DNA of 64,000 nucleotides, taken from the NCBI GenBank assembly GCA_028673005.1, contig CM054113.1, forward strand, positions 210,543,504-210,607,503, read 5' to 3'. Below, piece after piece: positions 46,801-58,800 of this stretch; within the stretch, counting starts at the first letter, position 1, and each line of letters starts with the position of its first letter. Source of the DNA: Tanypteryx hageni. Taxonomy: Eukaryota; Arthropoda; Insecta; Odonata; Petaluridae. The notes under the pieces were generated by a model. The model had not been told where the DNA came from. It saw nothing but the letters and a program-made list of their open reading frames with translations, and did not search any database. A program made the translations under genes and the position numbers.

Positions 46801-49800
46801 CGACAACAATATGTAAAAATAACGCAGTATATTTTTATGGTCGAATTATACATCAAAACTTTAATTATCTATAGATTTTTTACTGCAGCGCTGAAAATTT
46901 TGAATTACTTATTGCAAGAATTGTAATATGCTATGCTAAGCTTTTTACTTCCATGGTTCATTACATTTTTGACATATTTCACGAAATTCACAAACGCATT
47001 AGATTAATAATACAGATAGTTCTCACATAATGTTGCTAAAACCTTCCTGGAAAACGCGACTTTATAAGCAACAAAGCTATAGAGATTATTATTTCACAAA
47101 GATGCCGTTATAATTTGGGATGAGGTTCCTGGTGGAAGGCATTCTTAACATAAATTGAAATATAAATAAATAATATATTTATTCATTCGTTGATACATGC
47201 GCGCGCAACCATCCGTATAGGAGAGGTAAAATGCAAAAAAAAACTAAGAACGTAGAGAAACATGAACCACCCACTTCTCGGGTGCCGTATTTATGAGATT
47301 ATCTCTGTTAGTGCGGATGGGTATCGAAGTTGAAAATAAGTGCGGTCTATAGTGCACTAGATTAGATTTCTGATTGACTCCATCAGAACACATCAGACAA
47401 ACGGAAATGTTTTTGCTGGAAGAACCCGTGAAGCATTTTCTATGCGTTCAATTCGTACTACTGTGTGGCAGACACAAGAAACACGATGAAGAAATTTTGA
47501 CCTCATCCTGGCAACCTACCGATCGAAACCAGTTTGCGCTATTCTGGACGTGTGCGTAAGAGAAGTTTCGCCATGTTGCCGGATTAGGATCGGGGCAGAC
47601 TGGTTAGCGGTAAGCGTCGAGCCACCTGCTGTCCGGAGTGATTACGCGAGCCCGATCGACGTCCTGTCCGGAATAGTTTAGATGTGGTCATGGCGTTGTC
47701 GAATACAGTTCGTGCACTTTCAGAATCTTATTATTCTTATTGATCGTTCTATGATTCATGTTCAAAATCAAATTTAAAAATGCATGATAATTGAAAGGAT
47801 TGTAAATATAGATTGTAGCAAAATAATAAAATAAAATATGCACTTACATGAACCAACCAAACGTACAATTTTTATGTATTGACTTAAAATCATGAGTTTA
47901 ATATTTATGACTGACGTCCGCGTTGTGCGTCGACGCTCGCTTCTACCATAACGATAACATCGCGAACGGCGTTAACGTAACAGTCGCTGGCATGTGAAAC
48001 GTGGGCTACATCTACATGTTACCCTGCAATTCACCTAATTGGTGGGTGGTAGGAGGTGCAATGCACCAAAACCTATCTAAAGATTGTCTATCGCTGGTTG
48101 AAAATTTCTATTGTGATCTCGTATTGTTCTTGGAAAGAACGAGCATAGATAACGCTCCGTCCTACAATCGATCTTACCGTAATGGTCGTTTCTGCCTATA
48201 TACGTTGGTGCTTCAATTATTCCTACAACCTCGTCTTTTAGACATTCCGATCTATATTTCTCCAGAAGCCGCAACCTTGAATTCAATCTACGGTCCTCCG
48301 GTGGTATCCTGTTCAAATCACTCAATAATGAAGTGACGCTTTCCTTATGTTCGTACTTGTGTTTTACGAATCTGGCTGCTCTGTGCTGTACTCTTTCTAA
48401 TTGAATTATACGTCCCTTCTCATACGAATCCCATATGCTTGAGACGTATTCCACTTGCGTCTAACCAGTGATAAGAAACATGCTTCGCGTACTTTTTCTG
48501 CAGTGTTCCGTACTATTCTACCTATGAAAGCCAGTTTCTTGTTGACCGCGCCTATAACTCGACGAATGTGCATGCCCCATGAAAGATCTCGACAAATGGT
48601 TACTCCTAAATATTTAACATACTCGGCTGCTTGAATATTTATTCCATCTATTTTATACTCGAAACCTACTTCTATGTTTTTACTTTTCCAGAACGTAACT
48701 GCGGCACATTTAGTGTAATTAATTTCAATTTTCCATTCTTTGCACCACGCTGAAATGGCTCTTAAATCTTCACGCAGCGACTGATGGTCCTCCTGGTTTT
48801 TTATTTCTTTATATAGAACGGTATCATCGGCAAAAAGTCTAATTTTACTACGAACTACCGAGCAGATATCATCCACATAAATTTAGAAAAGTAGAGGGCC
48901 CAATACACTTCCCTGAGGAACACCCGACACAACTTTAACGGGGGACGAGTTTTTCCCATCGATGACAACTATCTGTTCTCTATTCGAGAGGATATCTCTC
49001 ACCCAACTTTCGGATTGCTACCATATTGTCCTAACTTCACAATTAACTTCTTATGAGATACTTTATCAAACGCCTTCCTGAAGTCAATGAATATGGCATC
49101 GACCTGAGTATTTTTCTCTCCGCATTGCAACAAATCATCCACGAACAAGCGGAGCTGCGTTTCGTATGATCACCTCTCCGGAATCCGTGCTGGCATCCGC
49201 TAAGCAATGAGTGACTATCTAAAAAAAACTATCTAAATAAAATAAATACAACACATTTAACGTAATAAGATGATAAAAATAGGTAATAAAAATAAATTAG
49301 GAAACAAATATTATTCTACTTAACAACAACAACACGGCTACTGCTAAACTACTGCTAGTACTACAGGTGTCGCTCTCAGGCTGGTCAGCGCTCGCAGGAG
49401 GGAGTGAAAGGCACGTCCGTCCTCTTCGAGAGAAAGGAAATGGGAAAACGAAAATCAGAAAAGAGAAAAGAAAAGCAGAAAGAGCAAGTAGGAGGAAAGA
49501 GACAAAGAGAAAAAGAAAACCACCAGGATAGGGAGAGTCCTTCTTAGGATCTGCTTCCGGTGGTGTGCCTTTGATCTACTTTCGCCTTGCTGACAGCAGC
49601 GATTTTTGGCCCTGAAAAGGGCCTTTGCTCTTTCGGTCCCTCCGCCACCATGGGGGACAAGGAACCTGCATCGGCGGCCACTTCTCTGGAAGGGGAGTCT
49701 ACCTCTCACTCCAAGAAAAATTGCCCTTCCTCACTATTGAGGACAACTTGAAAAAGAGAGCCCGGCTCTCTGAGACTCATCTCTCCCCGGCCGCAGTTCC

Positions 49801-52800
49801 GGTCTCCAACCGGTACGACGCGTTGGTGGACGGCGTAGAAGGACCCTCTACTGCGATGGACTCTTCCGCCCCTGCTGCCATGGATGCGGAGCAGACGCCT
49901 GCTCCCGAAAAATCAGTACGCCCCCCGGCGATACTGGTTTATCAGGTAGTGAACTACCGCCTCTTTCTGGAGGCCATAAAATCATCTGTGGAAGATCCGA
50001 ACTTCCTCTGCACCAAGACGAAGGACTGCATCAGGGTCAGCGTCCGGAATACGGCGGACTATGACTCGGTTCTTCAGATGCTCCATGACAAGAAGGCGCA
50101 GTATAGCTGCCAGTGGATAAGCGGACGACAAAATTCACCGTCCGTGGGCTTCATCCGAACATGGATGTGACATATATCCAGGAGGGCTTCGAGTTGCTCG
50201 GCGCCCCAGTAACCCAGGTCCGAAACATCTTGAAGAACGGCGTCTCCACAGACACCTAGGTCGCTTCCTTCCAAGTCAACCCAGAGTGGACGGCGGAGAA
50301 GGTGTGCGAGATTCGTCGCCTCGCATACTCAACGGTGCGGATTACTCCGTTCAAGTACCGTCGCCCCCAGATCTGTTACAATTGTAATCGATGGGGGCAC
50401 GGTTCTCTCTACTGTACTGCGGCGCCCGGCTGTTTTAAATGTTCCGGCCCTCACCCCGGAAAGGAATGCAGCTTGAAGGAGACAGATGCCCCTACCTGCT
50501 GCAACTGCAAGGGCACACACATCGCAACATCTCGGCTCTGCCCATACTGCAGGAAGGCTGACCAGGACGGACAGCACAATCCCCCGGGGAAGCAGCAAGC
50601 GGCCAAAAGGAAGAGGAGATCGGGGAAAAAGGGGAAGAAATCCTCCGAGACGGCGCTTAAAACCACAGCCCGCGCTACAGGATCTTCCTCCCTTGGAAGC
50701 GCCGCTGCGAAGGCCAGGCCCACTCTCCACGCACCGCGTCCCCGTCTGGATCTTGGACGGGATTTCCAGCCGCTTCGCCATAAAGAGCAGTCTATCGATG
50801 GACCACCGGAGAGAAGAGAATCTTCCCGCCGACAGAATCCGCAGAGAGACATGCTCGCTCTCTCCACCGCGACATTCCTCCCAGTCAGGAGTACACATCG
50901 CGAAGGAGTGGCAATCCATGGAACAGGACGGTTTCCGAAGAGGCGGGCCAAACTGACTCTATGCAGAGCCTTCTGACAACCCTCGTCACCATCACATCCG
51001 CTATCCAGCAGCAGATGCAGGCGCTAGGGCAGGTCATCACCCAACTCACCGGCTATATTCGCGGCCCCTAAGCCCCGACGCTCGAGCCGTCTCATCATCG
51101 TCTTATGGAATGTCAATGGGGACATTGCCAGAAAGACGCCGGAACTGTTACGGTTCCTTCAGAAACAACGCGCTTCCATAGCACTCATCTCGGAAACCCA
51201 TCTCCAAGCTGGAAGGAGATGGTCTGTTCCAGGATACAAGGTCTACCGCACAGACAGAGACACCGGAATAAATCCTTCCGGCGGAACAGCAATCTTGGCC
51301 AGAGAGGACCTGGAGGTATCCTCCATCCCAACTCCGTCGATGAAGTCCATGGAGACAACGATGGCCATCCTCACGCTACCAAACAGACGTCTTCGCCTGG
51401 CGTCCTGCAACCTGCCACCTCAGTCACCCTTTGCTGCCTCTGATTTCGACACAATCTTTTCCTCGGACCTTCCTACGCTGGCGGGCGGGGACTTCAACTC
51501 CAAGCACCCTAGTTGGAACTCAAGCGTCTCCAACCCAAAGGGGCAGCACCTGCGTAAATGGATGGACAAGGGACGCATCAAGGTGGCGATCCCAGCAGAG
51601 CCCACCCGATACCATCACGACGGGAAAGGTGATGTCCTTGACATTGCCTTACACCGCTCGCTGACTTCATCCATCTCGGCCTACAGCGTTCCCTGTTTGT
51701 CCAGCGACCATAACCCGGTTGTCATCGGACTGGGAATGCGGCCCTCTACCATGCCGCCTGTGCCTTCCCTGGACCTGAAGGCGGCTGACTGGAAGGCTTT
51801 CAGACATCGGATTGCTGACTCCATCCCGTTGGACCTCCTCCCCCCGACAACGGCGATGGAAGTTGATGTCATGGCCCAAGATCTCACCGAGATCATCCAC
51901 TCGGCTCTCCATGCCTCTACACCAGTCCGGACCAAACATCCTCCGGACTACATGGAGCTTCCGCAGTGGATCCTTAGCGACATCCGGGAAAAGAACAGAG
52001 TGAGGAGGAGACTCATGCGCCGAGGCACTCCAGAACTACGACGTGAGCTCACCCGTATGCAGCATAGACTCCGAGATGACATCCGCGAGTTCCGTCAGCA
52101 GCGATGGGACACGAATATGGCGGCTCGTAACGTCTCCGACGGTTCCATCTGGGGAATGGCCAAGGCACTTCGGTCCTCCAAGTTCCAGGACTTCGCTCTT
52201 CAGAAGGACACAGAACTGGCCTGTTCTGATGAGGAAAAAGCAAACCTCATGGCAGACCACCTGACAAACTGCTTTACCAACAATCCACCAGCACCCTCTT
52301 CGCCGGACTGCACCTTGGCTGATTTACCCTCCATCTCCATAGTGGACCAGGAGGAACCGCCGGCTGTTACGGCAGATTCCATCAAAGACATCATCTCCCA
52401 TCTGCCACTAAGGAAGGCTCCCGGAGAAGATGGTCTACCCAACGAAGCCCTTTGTCAGCTTCCCAAAGCGGTCACACCAGTACTGCTTGCCATCATAAAC
52501 GCTTCCATCCGCATCGGGCACTTCCCGACGCTGTGGAAATCAGCGATAGTCAGATGCCTTCCGAAGCCGGGGAAGGCGCCAACCAAGCCGGACTCATACA
52601 GACCGATCTCTCTGCTTTCGGGACTTGGAAAGGTCTGGGAGAAAGCGGCCAGAAGCCTTCTGATGACCCACGTCGACAAACACTCCATCCTTCCGCCGGA
52701 GCAGTTCGGATTTAGGACGGCGCGCTCCACCACACAGCAGCTGGTCCGGGTGGTAGAATTCATCGTGGATGCCTTCAACCGCGGGGAATGCGTGGTTGGG

Positions 52801-55800
52801 GCATTCTTCGATATCAGCAAGGCCTTTGACCGCGTTTGGCATGCTGGGCTCCTGAATAAGATGGAGAATATGGACTTCCCACCATGGCAGTGCAGACTGG
52901 TGAAATCCTTCCTGATTGGGAGGACCTTCCGAGTCCGCTGGGGTTCAGTACTCTCTGCATACAGGCCAATGCTGGCCGGAGTACCGCAGGTGTCCGTCTT
53001 GGGGCCCTTGCTTTACAACATTTTTACTGCGGACGTTCCAAGGAAACATCATTGGAACACCATGCTGGCCATGTATGCGGATGATGCTGTTGTGCTGGCG
53101 CGATCAACCAAGGCGTACCAGGCAACATCATACCTCCAACGGGTGACTGATAGCCTCACCTCTTGGTATGAAGAATGGAGGATCGCCGTAAACCCCTCCA
53201 AGACCCAGACCATGATGTTTCACCGGAAACGAAGAATGGACTTACCAGATCCAATATGGGTGCTAGGACAAGAAGCACCCTGGGGAGATACGGCGGTGTA
53301 CCTAGGAGTCACCCTGAACACGCCGCTCGATTTCCGGGACCACGTCAGGAAGGTCATTGGGAAGCTGAATGCTTCCAGGTCTTCCCTCTCTCCACTCCTT
53401 CTCAACCTCTACGTCTCCACGGCGATGAAGCTCACCATCCATAAATGCATTCTACTGCCACAGATGCAATATGGATCCCCGGCATGGAGCGGTAGGCTCC
53501 GACCCGGATGCAACACGAGGTTGGAAGTTTGGCAGAACAAAAACCTCAGACTCATCCTTCGCCCCGGGCGAGGAATCAACACGGCAATACTCCTGGCAGC
53601 CGAAGGCGTCCCATCCATCTCGGATAGAATGCAGAAAGCGGCCGAGGTGTTCTTCGACTGCCTCCATCTACAAGGCGACGACAAGCTGAGGGCAATCGGT
53701 GACAGAACAACAAAACCGTGGGACTGGAAAAAACGACCCCGAGCGGCGCCCGGGAACGTGGAAGATCAACCTCCGAAGAAACGTAGGAGGTGAGCGGGCA
53801 GAGGTTTCCCGCACCCAGAAGAGGCAAAAGTAGAATCACCGCGAAAACTTCCCTCAGAGCGAAACTCGCGGAGCCTGCCGGATATAGCCGAAGCAGGAAA
53901 TAGGAACATCAGCTCTTCGGGAGCCAGGTAAAGAATCGTGATTGGCAAGCTACGTTAATGCGAAATAACGCCTCGGGAGTGACGTTAAGCGAGGAAATCC
54001 TGATTTAAGTCATTGAATGCCGGAATCAGGAGATAAACTCTTACAACGAATATTACCGTATCTGCTCGACTCTTTCAGACGTTGGATATGATTTCGCTAA
54101 TAATCCGGGAAGGCTACCAGAAAACCGAAAAGTTTACATCCTTTTTCGTCGCATTACCTGAAACTAACGTTCGTCTTTTCGTAAAACATGGAACATTTAG
54201 TCAAAATATTTTTATACGTGTCAATAAGTTCGTGATAGCTTTGATTCTTTGCAAATAACTTATAGAGCTTTGAATTAATTAACGCACAGCAATTTTCGCA
54301 TTCGTAGGGCGCCGGCGTCTCTAGGCACGTGCCAACTACGTCTGATCGAATCTACGTATCAGTGAAAACTTCGAGGAATAATTCATCTTTTCACCCCTGA
54401 AAATTCGTCAACGTCTCGCTCTTGAGCGTCCCGGACTTATGAGAGTGCTCCTCTACTAGATGCAGAAAAGAGAGCACAGATGCACGTATTATGTGAGCAT
54501 AGGTACATGCAAGGCCTTCTTTACGATTTATGTAATCATATCAAAAAGATTTATATTAATGGCTTAGTATAAACTCTAAGCACTTCAATGCGATATATCA
54601 GAAGCAACGCCAAGGAAATATTGAATTTTTAATTGCCGATTCATTTCTATTCCGGTGTTGCCCAACCAAGGGCTCGCGGGCCGGATTCGACCTACTAAGG
54701 GCCTTTAGTGCGTCCCGCAAATTTATGATAAAAAACAATCCGAAAAATGTAGCATACATATTAATACATATTTATGAAGATTTTGATGATATAGCTTTTA
54801 ATATTGATTTTCACCTTTATGGCACATCAGAACATACAGGCAACTTCCGATTTAAAACTATAATCCGACCCGCCGAAGAATTGGTAACTTCCAATGCTTC
54901 TCGCCGAAGGATTCGCGACTACCGATGCGGCCCGCCACGCAGAAAAGGTTGGGCGCCACTCTTCTGATCTGTTGTAATTAATAAAACAATCGAATTTTTT
55001 GAAAATACTCTCCTCACTTGGAATGATTAGTAGTGATCTTTTTGCGTTCGCGTTCATTCCTCCGTCGCAAATTATCCATTTCTTTGAACTTACAAACGCA
55101 ATGTGTACACACAAGGAAAATGAACGTATTTAAGTTCAATTCTTTGACGCAGATAATCCATTTCTTTTCATTTACTATACGCTTTATGTGTCTTTATGCG
55201 CTCAGAAGAATATTAAACTTATTCATAGCAAATGTTGTTTACCTCAGTTGCCACGAAGATTGTTTTCGTTGGCAAAAATTAAGTAACTATGCAAAAAATT
55301 TTCCAAGTTCAAAGTGAATTATGGCTTTCTTGTTTGGTTTTCTTGAAAACGGCTACTCCTTAGATAAAAATGTGTAGGGAAACAAATATTTTATTTGATA
55401 ACTTTTTAGGTATGACAAATATTTTACGGGATATGCCTAATAGTTCGCTTTTAGTTTCTTGTAAAGTGGCGCCCCTGAATGGGTTATGTAAACTATTTAT
55501 ATTATTTTCTTATATTCTTTGCCCTCAAGTCCTAAATACAAAATTTCATGAAAATCCGTCCAGTACTTTCGGAGACGAAACATACGGACGGACATGATCT
55601 GACCATAAGCCGTTAATTTTTTTTTACTTTTTGTAAAGAATGCCTGAAAATTTAATAATGCAGTCAACTAAAAAATGTAAAAATATATGATTTGATGCGC
55701 AGCTGGTCGCTGGTCTTGGTTTATGGATCTAGCAGATACATACACCATTTACTAGACGAAGGGCAGACCCAATATTGCGGCAAGCAGGGCGACTTCTCGA

Positions 55801-58800
55801 GACGCATTACTGAAGGTCTATATTTACATCATTTTCAAGTTGATAAAAGTTGGCTAACAATGGATACTGCTGAATTGACGATCGTTTAAATGAAATTTCT
55901 CTAACTTTTTCTTCGTTGCACTTTTCTTTCGTTGAAAGCAGCAACAAATATATTAAGTGGCTTAAAATGTCTTATTAGAAATTTTATATAGCAAATGGGT
56001 CCATGCAAGGATTCCCTAATCACCGGCACTGAAGCAAAGCAAGGCATTAGGTGATCGTGCTTATCAATTTTGAAATTTAATGCATAATCTTAATATATAA
56101 ATCTGAAATTCTGTTTGTTTGTCCGCAATACAAATCCACATCTTTGAAGCTATCATCACGAAACTTCGGTTAGGTACATAATTTTATCCATCTGGTAACG
56201 TTGGCTATATGACGATAAAACATTTGGGGGGTGCATAAGTATAAGTGCATTGTAGATTACGCTACAATAGAAGACAGTACCATCAGAGTGTAGCCGCGTT
56301 AACTACGCTTGTGTCATCGGACGGATGACACGTGAACTACACTTAGCTCTGGCTTTATATGGTCCCGGACAATCGGACAGAGCCACGTATAAACATGTTA
56401 GCGCTATCGGACGGTAACTTCGTGAACTATGTTTGCGTAATCGGACAGAAGCAGCGTGAGCTACACTTGTCATTGGCTTGAAATATTCCCGGGCAAAATG
56501 ACCTATCAACAGTTCCAAATCATCGATTTATTTAATAAACAAAGTTTTTCGCGGAATCCCATCGTATTTGGGAAACATTGATCGATGAATTATCAACGAG
56601 GATGGTTAAATTTTAGCATAAATTGTTTCATAGCTAACGATAACAACAGGATTTTTAAAAATTATGAAAAGCACACAAGCTATAAATTATCCCCTATAAT
56701 TTTTTATCGCAAGTATATGTCAGGTAAAACGACGTTGGTTTAATTTTATTAATATTTTATCTGGGAAGCGATGACGATTCGCAACATCATCACATTCTTG
56801 AATGGTATTCTTTACTTCAAAATAACCAAGTTCATCTCCCAAACTCCAAGTTACTTCTACAATAAATTGACTGGTGAGTTAGGTTGGAGGTTCAAGATTG
56901 TACATGATAAAATAGGTAATTTATAGTAATACAATGGAGAGATTAAGGCACAAATTGGTGGATGCTAAATAATTGCGGTTATTTTTAATTGCTCAAAGTC
57001 ACGCAATAAGAATAAAAATGGAGTTTATGTAATTTATTAAATGGAAGCTGAAACTGTGTTAAGGTGGCTTGTTATTTACTGAACTATCATAAAATATTAC
57101 GGCATTATGGCTGAGTCGCATACCTTACAGCGAGTGGCCGACACTTCATATTAGCACGGTATATTAGCATAATAGAAAAAGTTAACGCTTAACATGCATT
57201 ATGCCGATTATTTACAGACTAGAGCTGAATTAGAACACACGGTCAATTAAAGGAACTCACGCTTCGGGTGAATTCATGCAGTGTGCAGCGGTCAAGACGA
57301 ATTTTTCGCTCACAAGTGTTCCACCGCAGCTCCATAATATTTTGTCTTTCGGTCCATAACCTATAGCAGCCTGCAATTAAAAGGAAACTTTTAACACTCG
57401 TCGCACTTAAAGAACTAGCGTCACTGAAATAAAAACCACCGATTAATGTTTCTAAAAAACAGTTTTGCCATTAGTAACAATTGCAGCAAATATTTACACT
57501 TAAAATGATTGTACTTTTATCGATGAGAATACTTGGTTACATCCCAACTTAAATTTAAAATATATTTTGCATTAAACTTTCCCATGTATAACGCAAGTTT
57601 ATTTAACAACGATAGAAGTAAGGTGTTAACTTGTGGAATCTTTCCATATTATAAAATCAGAAAAGTGGAAATATGCAAATTTTCTGATTTTATAATAGCG
57701 ATTGAGTACCTACTTGATTTTTGGAAGATGAAAAATAGATTACCAAGATGTTCTTTCTCATTATATTTATGTTTATAAAAATTTGAAATGTAGCAATACT
57801 CCATTTGAAAAGCATTTCCAAGCAGTAGTAATTTATTTGTCACATACAATTTAATTTTAAATATACTTCAAAGCTGCGATCGTCATCACAAAATTAGGAA
57901 ATGAACAGCAAACTCAGAAAACTTTGGTTCTTTAAAGTAGACTTTAGCTCAGTGCCATTCATTTTTACTTTCTCCATACGTAGTATAGGGGAAGATATTG
58001 TTTTCATGAAAAAATCGACTTCGAGATTTCAATGGAAATACACGTTTTGACCATTTTCTCGATGTCTGTATGTATGTGAAAGTTTTTTTTGTGGGTGCGC
58101 TAACTCAAAAACTATTAATCAGATCAATGCAAAATTTTATATTTAGCATTTTTATGAAAGTCAAAATAACTGATTGGTAAAAATCAGTTAATCGAAAATG
58201 GGTGTTTACTCTTGTCACATCCGTTATTTTGATATATTTGCTTTAATATTTGATAAATGTAAAAATGTATTGGAATAAACGTTGTAGGAAATTTAATTTT
58301 CTATAACCTTTGTTTGAAATATTTTTCCATATAATGAATGCATTGTTTAAGAGATATCCTAAAAACTAAATTATTTAGTTGCCACCACACCACCACCTAC
58401 CGACGACTATTGTTAACAATTGACGCTTAGTTACATCTTAGTAACGCTCCTTTTTCTTTTCTTAATTGTTGGAGCTTTGTGGCTATATCCAATATCAGAA
58501 GGCTATGGTTTGAATTTATTTCTGTTGTTTGTAAAGTCTAAAATTTTCTCGCAGTTTCTTAAAATATTTATTATTATGTAACCTATTTGGAATTTTCAGA
58601 TATGGAGAAAGTTATGTGGTGGCCACATCAGATTTTTAGAAATATTACAGGTATGGAGTAAGTCATGTGCTGGCTACATCAGATTGTTTTCTTTCTAGTT
58701 TTATCAATTTCCTGTCAACAGCACTCCTTATGGCTATACAATAAACTTTCCTTGAAACACAAAAAATGTTGGTACCCATATTCCTGAAGAAAATTACAAC

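Larger units (their letters stand above)
49320..53940 (+). mobile_element. Jockey-clade LINE, near full length
   Basis: A GC-rich two-ORF non-LTR element within AT-rich intron: a 5' leader from about 49320, gag-like ORF1, endonuclease-RT ORF2, then a short 3' UTR after 53793. The exact ends and target duplication were not resolved, and no poly(A) tail is seen at about 53940. ORF1 is frameshifted whereas ORF2 is open, so the copy is not autonomous. Confidence 0.82.

Noticed and set aside
48001..48336. 111-codon plus-strand frame
   Set aside because: Antisense to the LINE RT C-terminus at 48077-48454.
50329..53684. Numerous overlapping frames on both strands in the GC-rich block
   Set aside because: They are shadows of Jockey ORF1 and ORF2; only the frames with zinc knuckles, endonuclease and RT motifs are real.
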